DNA from: JAIBBV01 sp044347745 | GTDB lineage: Bacteria > Bdellovibrionota_C > UBA2361 > JAFLCA01 | Direction of reading: 5' to 3' | DNA length: 64,000 bases | NCBI GenBank assembly: GCA_044347745.1 | Contig: JBIKUD010000002.1 | Span: 1 to 64,000 of the forward strand | In this document: one piece after another, positions 27,155-36,407 of the stretch | Position numbering within the stretch: position 1 is the first letter of the stretch | Layout of the letters: every line of letters begins with the position of its first letter | Position numbers and translations under genes: made by a program | Notes under the pieces: model-generated | What the model was told of the DNA's origin: nothing | What the model saw: the letters and a program-made list of their open reading frames with translations, nothing else | Databases searched by the model: none

Positions 27155-28204
27155 ATGAGTCTAACTGGAGCTACGCAGCAACATCAGCGAATCTTACTAG
27201 TTGATGATGACGTGCATATTGTCGAAGCTCTGAAGCGACGATTGGGCCAATTACCAGCTCATCCTCTGGTAACCGCAGCTACCTCCGCAAAAGAAGCCAT
27301 TCACATTTCCAAACAATTTCCCTTTGACCTCATTATCTCTGATTTACGCATGCCCGAGATGGACGGCATCAGCCTGCTAAAACAGATGCGGAGATCACAA
27401 CCCCTCGCTATTCGAACTATTCTTTCAGGGCAAGCGAATACAGAGCAGGTCATGACCGCACTCCCCATCGCTCATGGCTACTTAGAGAAGCCATGCCCGT
27501 CCGCCGAGATTGGCCGACTCCTGAATGGAGCCCACACAATAAACTGCCTACAACTCCCCCCTGCCCTTCTTCGTACGTTAATGAGTCTGACCGCTTTACC
27601 ATCAGATATTGATGGCATTCGTCAATCTCGGGCCAATTTAAAGGAGAAGGTCACCTCGGGCGCTGAACAATCGAGGTTGTTACCGTTCGATTTAGGACTT
27701 CAAATCGCCACCTACCGCTCTCATGCTATTGCTGATGGGCGGGGGAACAAACGCAAGCCCCTTCACACCAGCGATATTTCAGATACGGTACTCGATCTAC
27801 TTATTCACTATTGGCTGCTTGCCCCAATTCGAGAAGATAAAGAGCTGCTAAGTGCACTTCGATGTTTATCAATAAAAACAGAGCTGTTGAGGAGAAATTT
27901 ACTCTCACTTGGCCAATTTGAATATCCAGACCTGATAGCGATGACTGCTTACCAAGGCGAGCTCGCCATCCTCGCAGCAGTAGGCGGTGACCCCCGTACC
28001 ATCGGCAGGTTTCTTAGCTACAGGGTTCAGGCAAGCAGCTTGTTCTCAATTCTCTGGGATCTCCCTCATAGCAACACCTGCCCAACAGTTCTAGAACTTC
28101 AGAAAAAAATAGATTCGATATTTGATTACCAAGCAGCTTCTGAACAATCGCCAGATGAACTTCTTAACTTACTTCAAGAGGTAATATGTTCGAACAATTT
28201 GTAA
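27155..28204 (+). CDS. Response regulator: receiver plus HDOD-like domain
   Basis: 349 residues beginning with a receiver domain (ILLVDDDVH, IISDLRMPEMDG, LEKPCP). The rest is helical and resembles HDOD/HD-like output domains without obvious catalytic residues; no DNA-binding or GGDEF domain is visible. The ATG at 27155 is preferred over a TTG at 27113 because the sigma-54 promoter overlaps that upstream extension. The gene overlaps the MCP start by 19 bp and heads the chemosensory operon, so this protein may be the output, or an input, of the array. Confidence 0.82.
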   Translation: MSLTGATQQHQRILLVDDDVHIVEALKRRLGQLPAHPLVTAATSAKEAIHISKQFPFDLIISDLRMPEMDGISLLKQMRRSQPLAIRTILSGQANTEQVMTALPIAHGYLEKPCPSAEIGRLLNGAHTINCLQLPPALLRTLMSLTALPSDIDGIRQSRANLKEKVTSGAEQSRLLPFDLGLQIATYRSHAIADGRGNKRKPLHTSDISDTVLDLLIHYWLLAPIREDKELLSALRCLSIKTELLRRNLLSLGQFEYPDLIAMTAYQGELAILAAVGGDPRTIGRFLSYRVQASSLFSILWDLPHSNTCPTVLELQKKIDSIFDYQAASEQSPDELLNLLQEVICSNNL

Positions 28205-29905
28205 ATCGCCTCGGGATGCTGAAAAAGATGCTGCTTTTAATTGTCACCTTTACTGTGCCATTTTTTGCAAGCGTCTGGCTCGCGATACTCCCTGCTATCG
28301 ATGATATAAAAATCGCGGCAGAAGAACTAAAAGGCCTCTCGAAGGCACAAGAATTATACCGATCACTCTTTAATGAAGTTCCTTCCGGTGACATTAGGCC
28401 AGTTCTGAATGAGCTACATGAAATTACGGATGACTATGGACTCTCCACTGACCCATCTCTTGACTCGTATCACCTAATTATGATCGTAACATACGTAGTG
28501 CCAAATTTGGCTGAAACCATTCACAGCGAGCGAGCAAATCTTGATAAGTCTGTGACGGACCAGCAACGCGCCCTCGTATCTTTCCTGTTAAATGAAGCCG
28601 ATTCGTACCTTAACGATGCGTACACGTTCAATAGGAACGAGGCCCAACAGACCTCAGTAGGTCTACTGCTAAAAAACCTGGACGCCGTGAAAGCTACGAT
28701 AACTTCATATTTTGAGGATAAAAAACAGATCGAAAGTAGTTGGCAAGCACTTAAAGACCTAACTTTGCGTTCTATAGCGGAGACCAAAACAGCGATTAGC
28801 AACCGACACAAGCAACACGTGAACGACGCGAAGCAATCTGCGATATTGTTTTCTCTCGCCATGCTCTCCTTTGGCTTCTTTGCTTGGATTATCACTCATA
28901 CTGTTTCTAAAAGATTACGTGCCCTTAGTCAGGTAGCTAAACGTGCCGGTAGTGCCAAAGACCTGTCTATCTTATCGAATGACGCAAGCGAAGATGAAAT
29001 TGGGGTAGTGGCTCTTTCTTTTAATGAGCTCATCAGCACACTACGGACCATATTGCATAACATCAAGCACAGCGGCTCCTTGGTTAGCAATTCATCAGCT
29101 GAAATCGCAGCTGTCTCTCGCCAGCAGCAAGCCACCACTGCACAAATTGCTGCAACAACAACACAGATAGAAGCAACTTCAAAACATATTGCCGCAACAT
29201 CTGGGGAGCTTGCTGCTAACATGCGAAACATTCAGCACATTACAGAGCAAACCTCCAGTAGAGCCACTGATGGGCAAGAGAATCTCGAAAAAAATGCGGG
29301 CCACCGTCCATGGAATTACCACAGCAGTTGAGGGAATCTCGCAAAAGTTAGCTGCGCTGAACCAACAAGCAGCTTCGATTGGCGGCGTCGTGGTTACCAT
29401 AGCTAAAGTTGCGGACCAGACAAATCTTCTGAGTCTCAACGCTGCAATAGAAGCTGAAAAAGCCGGAGAATACGGGCATGGCTTCGCTGTGGTAGCCAGA
29501 GAAATTCGCCGTCTGGCTGATCAAACCGGTGCTTCAACTACCGACATAGAAAAAATGGTACGTGAAATACAGGGGGGCGTGAGCGCAGGAGTGATGGCAA
29601 TGGAGAAATTTGCCCACGAAGTGCAACGTGGGGCCTCCGAAATTGAGGACTCAAGTGGCGTCTTCTCCGAAATTATTCAGCAGATTCATGCACTCACCCC
29701 AACGTTTGTAACGGTCAGCGAGGGGATGGACCTACAGGCAAAAAGCGCACTTCAGATCACCGAAAGCCTGGGCCAATTGAGCTCGGCGGCGCGGCAAACA
29801 GCCGATTCTCTTGCGCAGTCGAACCAATCGATTGAGCAACTTCATCAAGCGACGCTTCTTATGCAGGGAGAGGTAGATAAATTTAAAGTCGACGGAGTCC
29901 AGTAA
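28186..29905 (+). CDS. WspA-type methyl-accepting chemotaxis protein, split by a frameshift
   Basis: The N-terminal frame (28186-29331) has a membrane helix, a ~190-residue periplasmic domain, a second helix (SAILFSLAMLSFGFFAWII), HAMP, and the start of the signalling helix. The kinase-control tip (VADQTNLLSLNAAIEAEKAGEYGHGFAVVAREIRRLADQ, split here for quotation as the VADQTNLLSLNAA and FAVVAREIRRLADQ segments) is in the next frame up to 29905. Removing one A from the A7 run at 29288-29294 fuses them into ~572 residues. The tip matches the Wsp class. It could be a sequencing error, a real mutation, or slippage-based expression. Confidence 0.85.
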
Positions 29906-30288
29906 TGAAAGCTCTGATTATCAAACACGCTGGGGTTAGGTATGCGGTACCATTAGTATCAATAGGTGGAATAGCGTCTATTCCCCGGCCTCTCGCAGCA
30001 AGCATCGTTGAGGGACACCTTCTACCCTGGGTACAACTTGCATCGGGTCCGAAACAGCTCAATGATTTTCTACCTCAAAAGCCACTAGACCTAGGTGCAA
30101 TAAAGCCTTCTTCAAGACTTTTACACCTGCACGACTGTCCGGAAAAAGTATACCTCATTGAACATGCTGAAGGTGTTGAAGATGTAACGCCTTACAGCGA
30201 CCCACGTTTTGCACTCGATCCAAAAGGTCAGACTGTCAGTTTCTGGACTCCAGCTCACACCAAAAATAGCACGGAATTTTATTCATGA
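29905..30288 (+). CDS. cheW: CheW-like scaffold protein (WspB position)
   Basis: 127 residues with a diverged CheW fold: RYAVPLVSIGGIASIPRP and a short second half (VYLIEHAEGVEDVTPY). CheW proteins couple receptors to CheA. Its start overlaps the MCP stop (TAATG), and its own stop overlaps the cheR start (ATGA), so the order equals wspA-wspB-wspC. Confidence 0.75.
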   Translation: MKALIIKHAGVRYAVPLVSIGGIASIPRPLAASIVEGHLLPWVQLASGPKQLNDFLPQKPLDLGAIKPSSRLLHLHDCPEKVYLIEHAEGVEDVTPYSDPRFALDPKGQTVSFWTPAHTKNSTEFYS

Positions 30289-31385
30289 GCTCGCACTGCG
30301 CACAAACCTCGGTAATTGAAGCCATCGTTAAATACACTGGCAACAAGTGCGATGAAATTGGTTGCGCCCGACTTACAGCCATCGAGCAGCGACGAGCGAA
30401 AGAGCAAGGGCTCACTCTCGATGCCTATGCGAAACTTGTTCTACAAAACCCTAGCGAACTCCATTTACTTGCTGAGGAATACCTCGTGGTTGAATCTTGG
30501 CTATGGCGCGAAATAGAACCAATCAAAGCGGCGCTAACGGAGCTGCAAAAAACTTGTTCGCAACTTCGAGTTCTATCCATACCATGTGCAAGAGGCGAAG
30601 AGGCCATCACCACTTTGGCTTTAGCTCTCAGCATCGGATTCTCCTTGGAGAACCTTAGCGTGGAGGGCTACGATCGCTCATCAATCGCGCTCAGAACCGC
30701 AAAATCCGGACGACTTATCAAATCTGCTGTTCGTGGGGACTTTCCAATGTATTTGTCACCTCTCGTTGAGATGGTAGACTCGGAATACCGTTATACGGAG
30801 AAGGCAAAAAATCGCTGCCTCTTCCAGAAGGCAAATATTCTTAGCCCGCATTGGATACCAATTCAGCAGCAGTATGACCTCATTTTATGCCGTAATCTGC
30901 TCATCTACCTTGATAAAGCGTCGCAAAACAATCTTCTAACTAAACTAAAGGGCCTACTCTCCCCACATGGTCATCTAATTCTAGCGACCGCTGAAATGCC
31001 GCTCCTATCCAATCTGAATAGTCTACCCCACTTTGTACATCCGGAAATAAAAAAGCATAAAGGAGATAAGAAGAAAAGCGCTAGAGGCCTTAGTTCCTCA
31101 GACAACAAAAAACCTGCCCGTGTGGCGAAAGAGTCGACACATTCAGCTACGACGAATACATCAAGCGTCACCTGTGAAGATGCCTGCGAACAGCTCCTTA
31201 GGTACCTAGATGAAAATCCCCAGTCTGGGCGTGCAATGTCAGAACTTGGCTTTCTCCTCTCTTCGTTGAACAAAACTGAGCTAGCGATTCTCGCACTTGA
31301 ACGCGCGCTTACGCTTGATGGTTCCTTAGAGGAGGCACGGATCCTAGTTGAAACCTTGAAACAAGCCGCAAGGAATGAACTATGA
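30285..31385 (+). CDS. cheR: CheR-type methyltransferase with TPR-like tail (WspC position)
   Basis: 366 residues. The SAM-binding core is recognisable (RVLSIPCARGEEA, FDLILCRNLLIYLDKASQNN), followed by a low-complexity linker and a C-terminal TPR-like pair of helices (GRAMSELGFLLSSLNKTELAILALERAL), the arrangement of WspC. Two usual positions differ: the TNFFR/TWFFR loop reads ESWLWRE and the STGEE motif reads ARGEE. It would methylate receptor glutamates to adapt the array. Confidence 0.88.
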   Translation: MSSHCAQTSVIEAIVKYTGNKCDEIGCARLTAIEQRRAKEQGLTLDAYAKLVLQNPSELHLLAEEYLVVESWLWREIEPIKAALTELQKTCSQLRVLSIPCARGEEAITTLALALSIGFSLENLSVEGYDRSSIALRTAKSGRLIKSAVRGDFPMYLSPLVEMVDSEYRYTEKAKNRCLFQKANILSPHWIPIQQQYDLILCRNLLIYLDKASQNNLLTKLKGLLSPHGHLILATAEMPLLSNLNSLPHFVHPEIKKHKGDKKKSARGLSSSDNKKPARVAKESTHSATTNTSSVTCEDACEQLLRYLDENPQSGRAMSELGFLLSSLNKTELAILALERALTLDGSLEEARILVETLKQAARNEL

Positions 31386-31852
31386 CGGGCATAAACGAAC
31401 CGATTACACCTTCCCAGCTTCATTTGTTTGATGAAGTAAAACTTGAGCCTGTCAGTACACAAAACTTCTCGAAGTCATGTCAATTTATTGCTATTGAACT
31501 TGGCGACAATACATATGCAATAGAAACAAGCAGTATCGATTCGATTGCTCCCTATAAGCAGCCCCATCCTGTTGCTTTTCTCATGAATTCCCGGATTGAT
31601 GGCTTCTTATCTTACCGTGGTGTACCCGTACCCCATGTGTTCCTCTCGCAAATTCAGGATGGTACCGCACAGGCCGATAAACTGACACGCACAATCTACT
31701 TTTCCTACAAAGGGGCGATTTCTGCACTCTCGGTTACCAAGGTCTTAGGTACGATTGAGTTACCAGTGCCAGCACCGGGTGGCGCGGAATTAACTACCTA
31801 CGGCGCACTAAAACGACTTTCCATCGCCAAGATTCTAGGAGATGAGGTATGA
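31382..31852 (+). CDS. cheW: CheW-like scaffold protein (WspD position)
   Basis: 156 residues with a standard CheW domain (FIAIELGDNTYAIETSSIDSI, GFLSYRGVPVPHVFLS) preceded by a ~30-residue extension. Coupled to both neighbours by four-base overlaps. Two different CheW genes flanking cheR are a hallmark of the Wsp layout. Confidence 0.88.
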   Translation: MTGINEPITPSQLHLFDEVKLEPVSTQNFSKSCQFIAIELGDNTYAIETSSIDSIAPYKQPHPVAFLMNSRIDGFLSYRGVPVPHVFLSQIQDGTAQADKLTRTIYFSYKGAISALSVTKVLGTIELPVPAPGGAELTTYGALKRLSIAKILGDEV

Positions 31853-33825
31853 ACGACACGTTGCGTGACCTCTTTGCAGTCGAGCGGGCAACCCACGTAG
31901 GAACTCTCGTAGCTTGTGTAAAGGAATTTGCACTTGAGCAGAAAGTAAACGAGCAAACCATCCAACAATTCCTTAGAGCAGCACATTCACTTAAGGGGGC
32001 CGCAAGACTCGTGAATGACCTATTCGTGGAGAAGACTGCTCATCAATTAGAGTCGCTCGTACAAGAAACAGTAAAGAACCCTGAAAATCCCCAAGCCATC
32101 CTTTCTGAATCTGTACTCAACCTCTTTAAGAATCACTTGAGAAACCTAGGTGTAGATTCGCTAGAACTTATCGCCGGAATAACAGCTTCAGCATCTACCG
32201 TGCAATCGGAGGGTGTCTGCCAAGTTACCGAGTCTGACCTATCGAAACTCAATCACCTTGCATCAGAAGTGGCTCTCAGTATGAAACGGATTGAGAACCT
32301 ACTCAATTCAACAAGCGTATCAGACAACGCACAAACCCGAGTCCTGGTGAATCAAGGTCGTGAAGAAGCGGAGCGTGGCCTTGAACTTGCCCGGCGCCTT
32401 CAAAGTCAAACATTACAACTCCAGCTTGTGTCGATTCAGGATGCAATGCGTTCCCTGAATACCATGACGCAGGACTTGGCACTCCAACTAGATAAATCCA
32501 TCAGATTAGTCGTAAAACCGGGATACACCTTAATCGATCGAAGCCTCGCACGACTCATTGAGCCTGCATTAATTCAACTCATTAGAAACTCCATAGACCA
32601 CGGAATAGAAACAAAGTCAGAACGTGAACTATCAGGGAAACGCCTAGAGGCTGTCATTGAACTAAGTGCTCGTCAAAGGGGCACTACAGTTGAGGTAAAA
32701 ATCCGTGATGATGGAAGAGGCATTGGACATGAACATATTCGCCAATCTGTAACAGAAAAGGGACTTCATAGTAGTGAAGCCGCTAGCAAATTGACCAACT
32801 CGGAGCTAGAAGAGTTTATCTTTTTGCCTGGATTCAGCACCAAAAAGCAAGTTGGCCCAGTAAGCGGCAGAGGCATAGGACTTGATATCGTCAGGCCCAA
32901 TTTAAGAGAGGTATTAGGTGATGTGACTGTCAGTTCTGAGCACGGCAAAGGCACGACCTTTACAGTCACACTTCCCGGGCGTCTCTCTGTCCTTAAAGCG
33001 CTCATCCTCGAGGTCTCTGGTTGTGCAATCGCTTTGCCTCTTTCTTCAATACAAGCGGTAGTGCCCAAAGCAGAATATCCGATACAGCATGTAGACGGGG
33101 TACCCTGCATTATCGCTAATAATCAAGTAGTACATCTTCTCGATAGTCAAAGACTCTTTAGTCTGCCAAGACCTGACAACTTAGATTCTCATACAAACAT
33201 TTCGCACTATGTTCTCTTCCCTCTTCAAGAGCAGATGGTCGCCCTGCCAGCGGATAGGATTCTTGGTGAGACCGACATTCTGATCCATCCACTCGATGGG
33301 AGGTTTAAGCAAAATCGTGCTGTTCTGGGTGTCGGCCGAGCTCTGGATCGTGACATTGTCACCATTATAAACACAGAAAACCTAAGCCCCGTAACCCAGC
33401 AGAATGCGTCAAAACATGCCAGTATCAATGCTCACATAGAGAAGCGACAGATTCTCATAGTCGACGACTCCCCAACGGTACGTGAGCTTGAACGGCGAAT
33501 TTTAATGCTCCAAGGATACGAGTGCACGATTGCCGAGGATGGTCTCGACGCTCTAGGAAAAATAGACTCCGCTCATTTTGACCTGGTAATTACAGACATC
33601 GATATGCCACGCATGGATGGCTTTGGACTTATACAGGGAATTCGTTCCCGTCCTAATCTTCATGGGACTCCAATTCTCGTAGTCTCCTATAAAGACAGAG
33701 TAGTAGACCGTGAGAAAAGTATTTCCCTAGGTGCCCAGGCCTATTTAAGTAAGGGAAGCTTTAAAGATGATTCCTTTGTTCAAACTGTCGGCAATCTTTT
33801 ACTACAACCGAAAGGGAACGTATGA
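31849..33825 (+). CDS. cheA: Hybrid CheA histidine kinase with C-terminal receiver (WspE type)
   Basis: 658 residues: Hpt domain with phospho-His in FLRAAHSLKGAARLV; dimerisation and ATPase domain (LIRNSIDHGIE, IRDDGRGIG, SGRGIGLDIV, GKGTTFTV); CheW-like regulatory domain; and a C-terminal receiver (ILIVDDSPTVR, VITDIDMPRMDG). No P2 domain is evident. This hybrid form is WspE's. It would phosphorylate its own receiver and the stand-alone receivers encoded downstream. Confidence 0.93.
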   Translation: MNDTLRDLFAVERATHVGTLVACVKEFALEQKVNEQTIQQFLRAAHSLKGAARLVNDLFVEKTAHQLESLVQETVKNPENPQAILSESVLNLFKNHLRNLGVDSLELIAGITASASTVQSEGVCQVTESDLSKLNHLASEVALSMKRIENLLNSTSVSDNAQTRVLVNQGREEAERGLELARRLQSQTLQLQLVSIQDAMRSLNTMTQDLALQLDKSIRLVVKPGYTLIDRSLARLIEPALIQLIRNSIDHGIETKSERELSGKRLEAVIELSARQRGTTVEVKIRDDGRGIGHEHIRQSVTEKGLHSSEAASKLTNSELEEFIFLPGFSTKKQVGPVSGRGIGLDIVRPNLREVLGDVTVSSEHGKGTTFTVTLPGRLSVLKALILEVSGCAIALPLSSIQAVVPKAEYPIQHVDGVPCIIANNQVVHLLDSQRLFSLPRPDNLDSHTNISHYVLFPLQEQMVALPADRILGETDILIHPLDGRFKQNRAVLGVGRALDRDIVTIINTENLSPVTQQNASKHASINAHIEKRQILIVDDSPTVRELERRILMLQGYECTIAEDGLDALGKIDSAHFDLVITDIDMPRMDGFGLIQGIRSRPNLHGTPILVVSYKDRVVDREKSISLGAQAYLSKGSFKDDSFVQTVGNLLLQPKGNV

Positions 33826-34487
33826 AACCGAGAGTGGCTACAAATTTACAGGCAGGCCCTCCCCCCGCTAGCAAAACTACGTATGCCTTATCCACGCCTC
33901 CGCTCATTCTTGTCGGCGCATCAACTGGGGGCCCCGGTGCATTAAAATCTTTGCTTCTTCAAATACCGAATCAATTCTGGGGCTCTATCATAATCGTGCA
34001 GCGTCTTGATTCGCAGTTTCTTAATGGCTTCGTAGATTGGATAGCCGAGGCAACAGGGAAACAAGTCAAAGTTCCAGAAAGTGGCCAAATGCCAGAACCA
34101 GGAGTTGTCTACATAGCAGGTGCCCATGGCAATCTACAGCTTAACCAGAGAGGATGCTTTGAGTATGCCCCGTGCAATCCAAAGCAACACTATTGTCCCT
34201 CGATAGACGTGCTTTTTGATTCAGTTGCGAATGCGTCCTTCGCGCCAAGTATCGCTTGCCTGCTCACTGGTATGGGTAGCGATGGCGCCTTAGGGCTTGC
34301 AGCGCTCGCTAAACGCGGTTGGAGGACGTACGTCCAGACGCCCCTTTCTTGCGCAGTTGATGGCATGCCTATGGCTGCTCTAAAAATTCACCCTGCACAT
34401 AATTCAAGCAGCATTGAACAGATGAGCAATCAAATCCGTGTTTCCACAATCAATTTTATGCGAGGTACTTATGCAAACCAGAAATAA
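33822..34487 (+). CDS. cheB: Receiver-less CheB methylesterase domain with catalytic His replaced
   Basis: 221 residues containing only the CheB esterase domain: nucleophile S34 in GASTGGPG and Asp D154 in TGMGSDGALG are present. The catalytic His (His190 in E. coli, in TQHMP) is Arg61 here (IVQRLDSQF, codon CGT), one base from CAT. The N-terminal receiver that normally controls CheB is absent. The protein is therefore probably inactive or altered; it keeps the position of wspF. It overlaps the next gene by 17 bp. Confidence 0.88.
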   Translation: MKPRVATNLQAGPPPASKTTYALSTPPLILVGASTGGPGALKSLLLQIPNQFWGSIIIVQRLDSQFLNGFVDWIAEATGKQVKVPESGQMPEPGVVYIAGAHGNLQLNQRGCFEYAPCNPKQHYCPSIDVLFDSVANASFAPSIACLLTGMGSDGALGLAALAKRGWRTYVQTPLSCAVDGMPMAALKIHPAHNSSSIEQMSNQIRVSTINFMRGTYANQK

Positions 34488-35625
34488 TGAACATAAAGTT
34501 CTCCTTTGTGATGACCAAGAAATTGTGGCTGTGGCACTCAAACAAATGCTCCACGACAAAGAGGGCATCATATGTATGCATGTCGCCAGCCAAGCCGCAT
34601 TATTTGAAGCTCTCCAAAGTTTTAAACCAACGGTGCTCCTTCTTGATTTAATTCTGCCAGAGGCTAATGGGATTCAGATCACCAAACAAATCAGAGCCGA
34701 TAAGAATATTCCCCATATTCCCATAGTACTGCTGTCATCTGCCGATGAAGCTCAGGTAAAAGCGGATGCATTCATTGCAGGGGTAAATGACTATCTGGTG
34801 AAATTCCCCAATGCAGTTGAGCTCGTTGCCCGGGTAACTTACCACTCTCAAGCTTTTATGGACCATCAGGCGAATATCAAAGCCCGCTCTGAATCTGAGC
34901 AAAGGTCTCGGGTAGAAGCACTCGGCACCTTAGCCGCCGGCATCGCCCATGAAATTAATACCCCACTCCAATATGTCACGGCCAATCTTGAATACGTGCT
35001 TACAAGCATTGAGTCCGCGACCGTAGAGTCCGAAGTTCCTGCAGCTTTGAAGGACGCACTGCAAGGAGTACAGCAAATCTCTTCAATTGTTCGTGCAATG
35101 AAAGCTTTTGCCCATCCGGGAAGAGAGGAACACGTTACCGTAAAGGTTCATGAGCTATTATCAGATGTTGCCCTTCTTAGCCGAAACGAATGGAAAGATG
35201 TCGCAAGACTTGAAGTTGCTCCCATACCCGAAGGACTGACCGTTACTGGCTCACCTGGCGCACTCAGTCAGGTACTCATAAATCTCGTTGTGAATGCTGC
35301 GCAAGCGATACGTGACAACAAAATTGCCGCCGGGCTTATCTCTCTGAGAGCCGCTAATCATAACAACACTCTTCTTATCGAGGTTGAAGATAACGGCGGT
35401 GGAATTCCGCTAGAGGTCCAAGGCAAAATCTTTGACCCATTTTTTACCACAAAAGATAGAGGTGAAGGCAGCGGACAGGGATTAACCATATCGAGAAGCC
35501 TTATTGAAGAAACACATCAAGGGAAACTTTCATTTGAGTCTAGCCCCGGAAAAGGAACTACCTTCAAAATTGATTTGCCCCTTAGTAGTACCCAACCTCA
35601 TGATCTTCAATCGGCAACCCATTAA
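34471..35625 (+). CDS. Receiver-histidine kinase (REC-HisKA-HATPase)
   Basis: 384 residues: a receiver (VLLCDDQEIV, VLLLDLILPEANG), HisKA with LAAGIAHEINTPLQYVTANLEYVL, and an ATPase (LVVNAAQAI, EDNGGGIPLE, GSGQGLTISRSLI). Start ATG 34471 follows GAGG at short spacing; the upstream in-frame start at 34438 lies inside cheB. In canonical wsp operons this position holds the diguanylate cyclase WspR, so here the pathway seems to pass to another phosphorelay. Confidence 0.9.
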   Translation: MQTRNNEHKVLLCDDQEIVAVALKQMLHDKEGIICMHVASQAALFEALQSFKPTVLLLDLILPEANGIQITKQIRADKNIPHIPIVLLSSADEAQVKADAFIAGVNDYLVKFPNAVELVARVTYHSQAFMDHQANIKARSESEQRSRVEALGTLAAGIAHEINTPLQYVTANLEYVLTSIESATVESEVPAALKDALQGVQQISSIVRAMKAFAHPGREEHVTVKVHELLSDVALLSRNEWKDVARLEVAPIPEGLTVTGSPGALSQVLINLVVNAAQAIRDNKIAAGLISLRAANHNNTLLIEVEDNGGGIPLEVQGKIFDPFFTTKDRGEGSGQGLTISRSLIEETHQGKLSFESSPGKGTTFKIDLPLSSTQPHDLQSATH

Positions 35626-35640
35626 TCAGAAGGAAGCAAC

Positions 35641-36147
35641 ATGAATAACAAACCAATTGTTCTATTCGTTGACGATGAACCCCAAATTCTTAATGCATGG
35701 CGCCGCGCCTTTGGCGGAGAACCGTACACCATGCTTACCGCGGGAAGCGGCAGCGAGGGCCTACGCATCGCGAAGGAAACAAGGTTGGCTGCGGTCGTAA
35801 GTGACTACGCAATGGCAAACGGCGACGGCTTAGACTTTCTCAAATACATCAATCAAGTATATCCAGACACGACCCGCATCATGATAAGCGGACACGCGAC
35901 ACTTGAGGTCGCGAAGGCGGCCATTAATTCATGTGGAATCATGCGTCTGTTTCAAAAACCCTGCTCTACGGTTGAACTTGGGGTCGCCATACGCGAGGCA
36001 ATTAGCGAACATTACCGCCGTTGCCCAGCTTGCCCAATTGGGAGCCGCAGCTCAGAAGTTATTCAACTTGAGAACAGTTATCCGGGCATCACCAAAGTGG
36101 ACCGCGATTCCAGTGGACGGATACTATTAGATGAAGGCACAAATTAA
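35641..36147 (+). CDS. Receiver-only response regulator with short tail
   Basis: 168 residues: a receiver (VLFVDDEPQIL, VSDYAMANGDG, FQKPCS) followed by a ~45-residue tail with CPACP and no known output domain. Preceded by AAGGAAG at good spacing. It is the last gene of the operon and probably shuttles phosphate to another protein. No GGDEF or EAL domain is encoded anywhere in the operon. Confidence 0.88.
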   Translation: MNNKPIVLFVDDEPQILNAWRRAFGGEPYTMLTAGSGSEGLRIAKETRLAAVVSDYAMANGDGLDFLKYINQVYPDTTRIMISGHATLEVAKAAINSCGIMRLFQKPCSTVELGVAIREAISEHYRRCPACPIGSRSSEVIQLENSYPGITKVDRDSSGRILLDEGTN

Positions 36148-36221
36148 GGTACTGTCTGTAATCGACCAAGGGTGAACTGCCCTAGCAGTCAGTGATAAAG
36201 CTAAATTTGTCGGAAAAATCT

Positions 36222-36407
36222 CTAGAAGCAATCTCACAATTCATACATTTGAGATAGCTTCTAGGCGCGCCAAGAATAGCGTGCTCGGCGACCGAGCTTG
36301 CGAAGAGTCTGGTATGACGCAAGGACGGGGCCTTTATCGGGTCCCGGTCCAAGCTTGTGGAGCACTCTCATACCTGCCAGAGAAGGCATAAATGGAATAA
36401 GTTCTAG
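36222..36407 (+). repeat. Structured repeat, copy 1 (degenerate)
   Basis: Begins with a hairpin CTAGAAGC...GCTTCTAG (36222-36264, 15 bp stem with one mismatch), then GCGCGCCA-AGAA-TAGCGTGC (36265-36284), a core shared with copy 2 (CGTGCTCGGCGACCGAGC and GACGCAAGGACGGGG identical), a GTGCTC...GAGCAC long-range pair, and a decayed third hairpin. It ends in CTAG at 36404-36407, whose first three bases supply the TAG stop of the cysteine synthase-rhodanese gene on the minus strand. Relative to copies 2 and 3 the second loop is AGAA instead of AGGA. Confidence 0.85.

Noticed and set aside
29189..29905. Second half of the MCP as an independent gene starting at 29189
   Set aside because: The first ~30 residues of that frame lie opposite the reading of the intact N-terminal frame and make no sense; the MCP homology resumes only after the A7 run.
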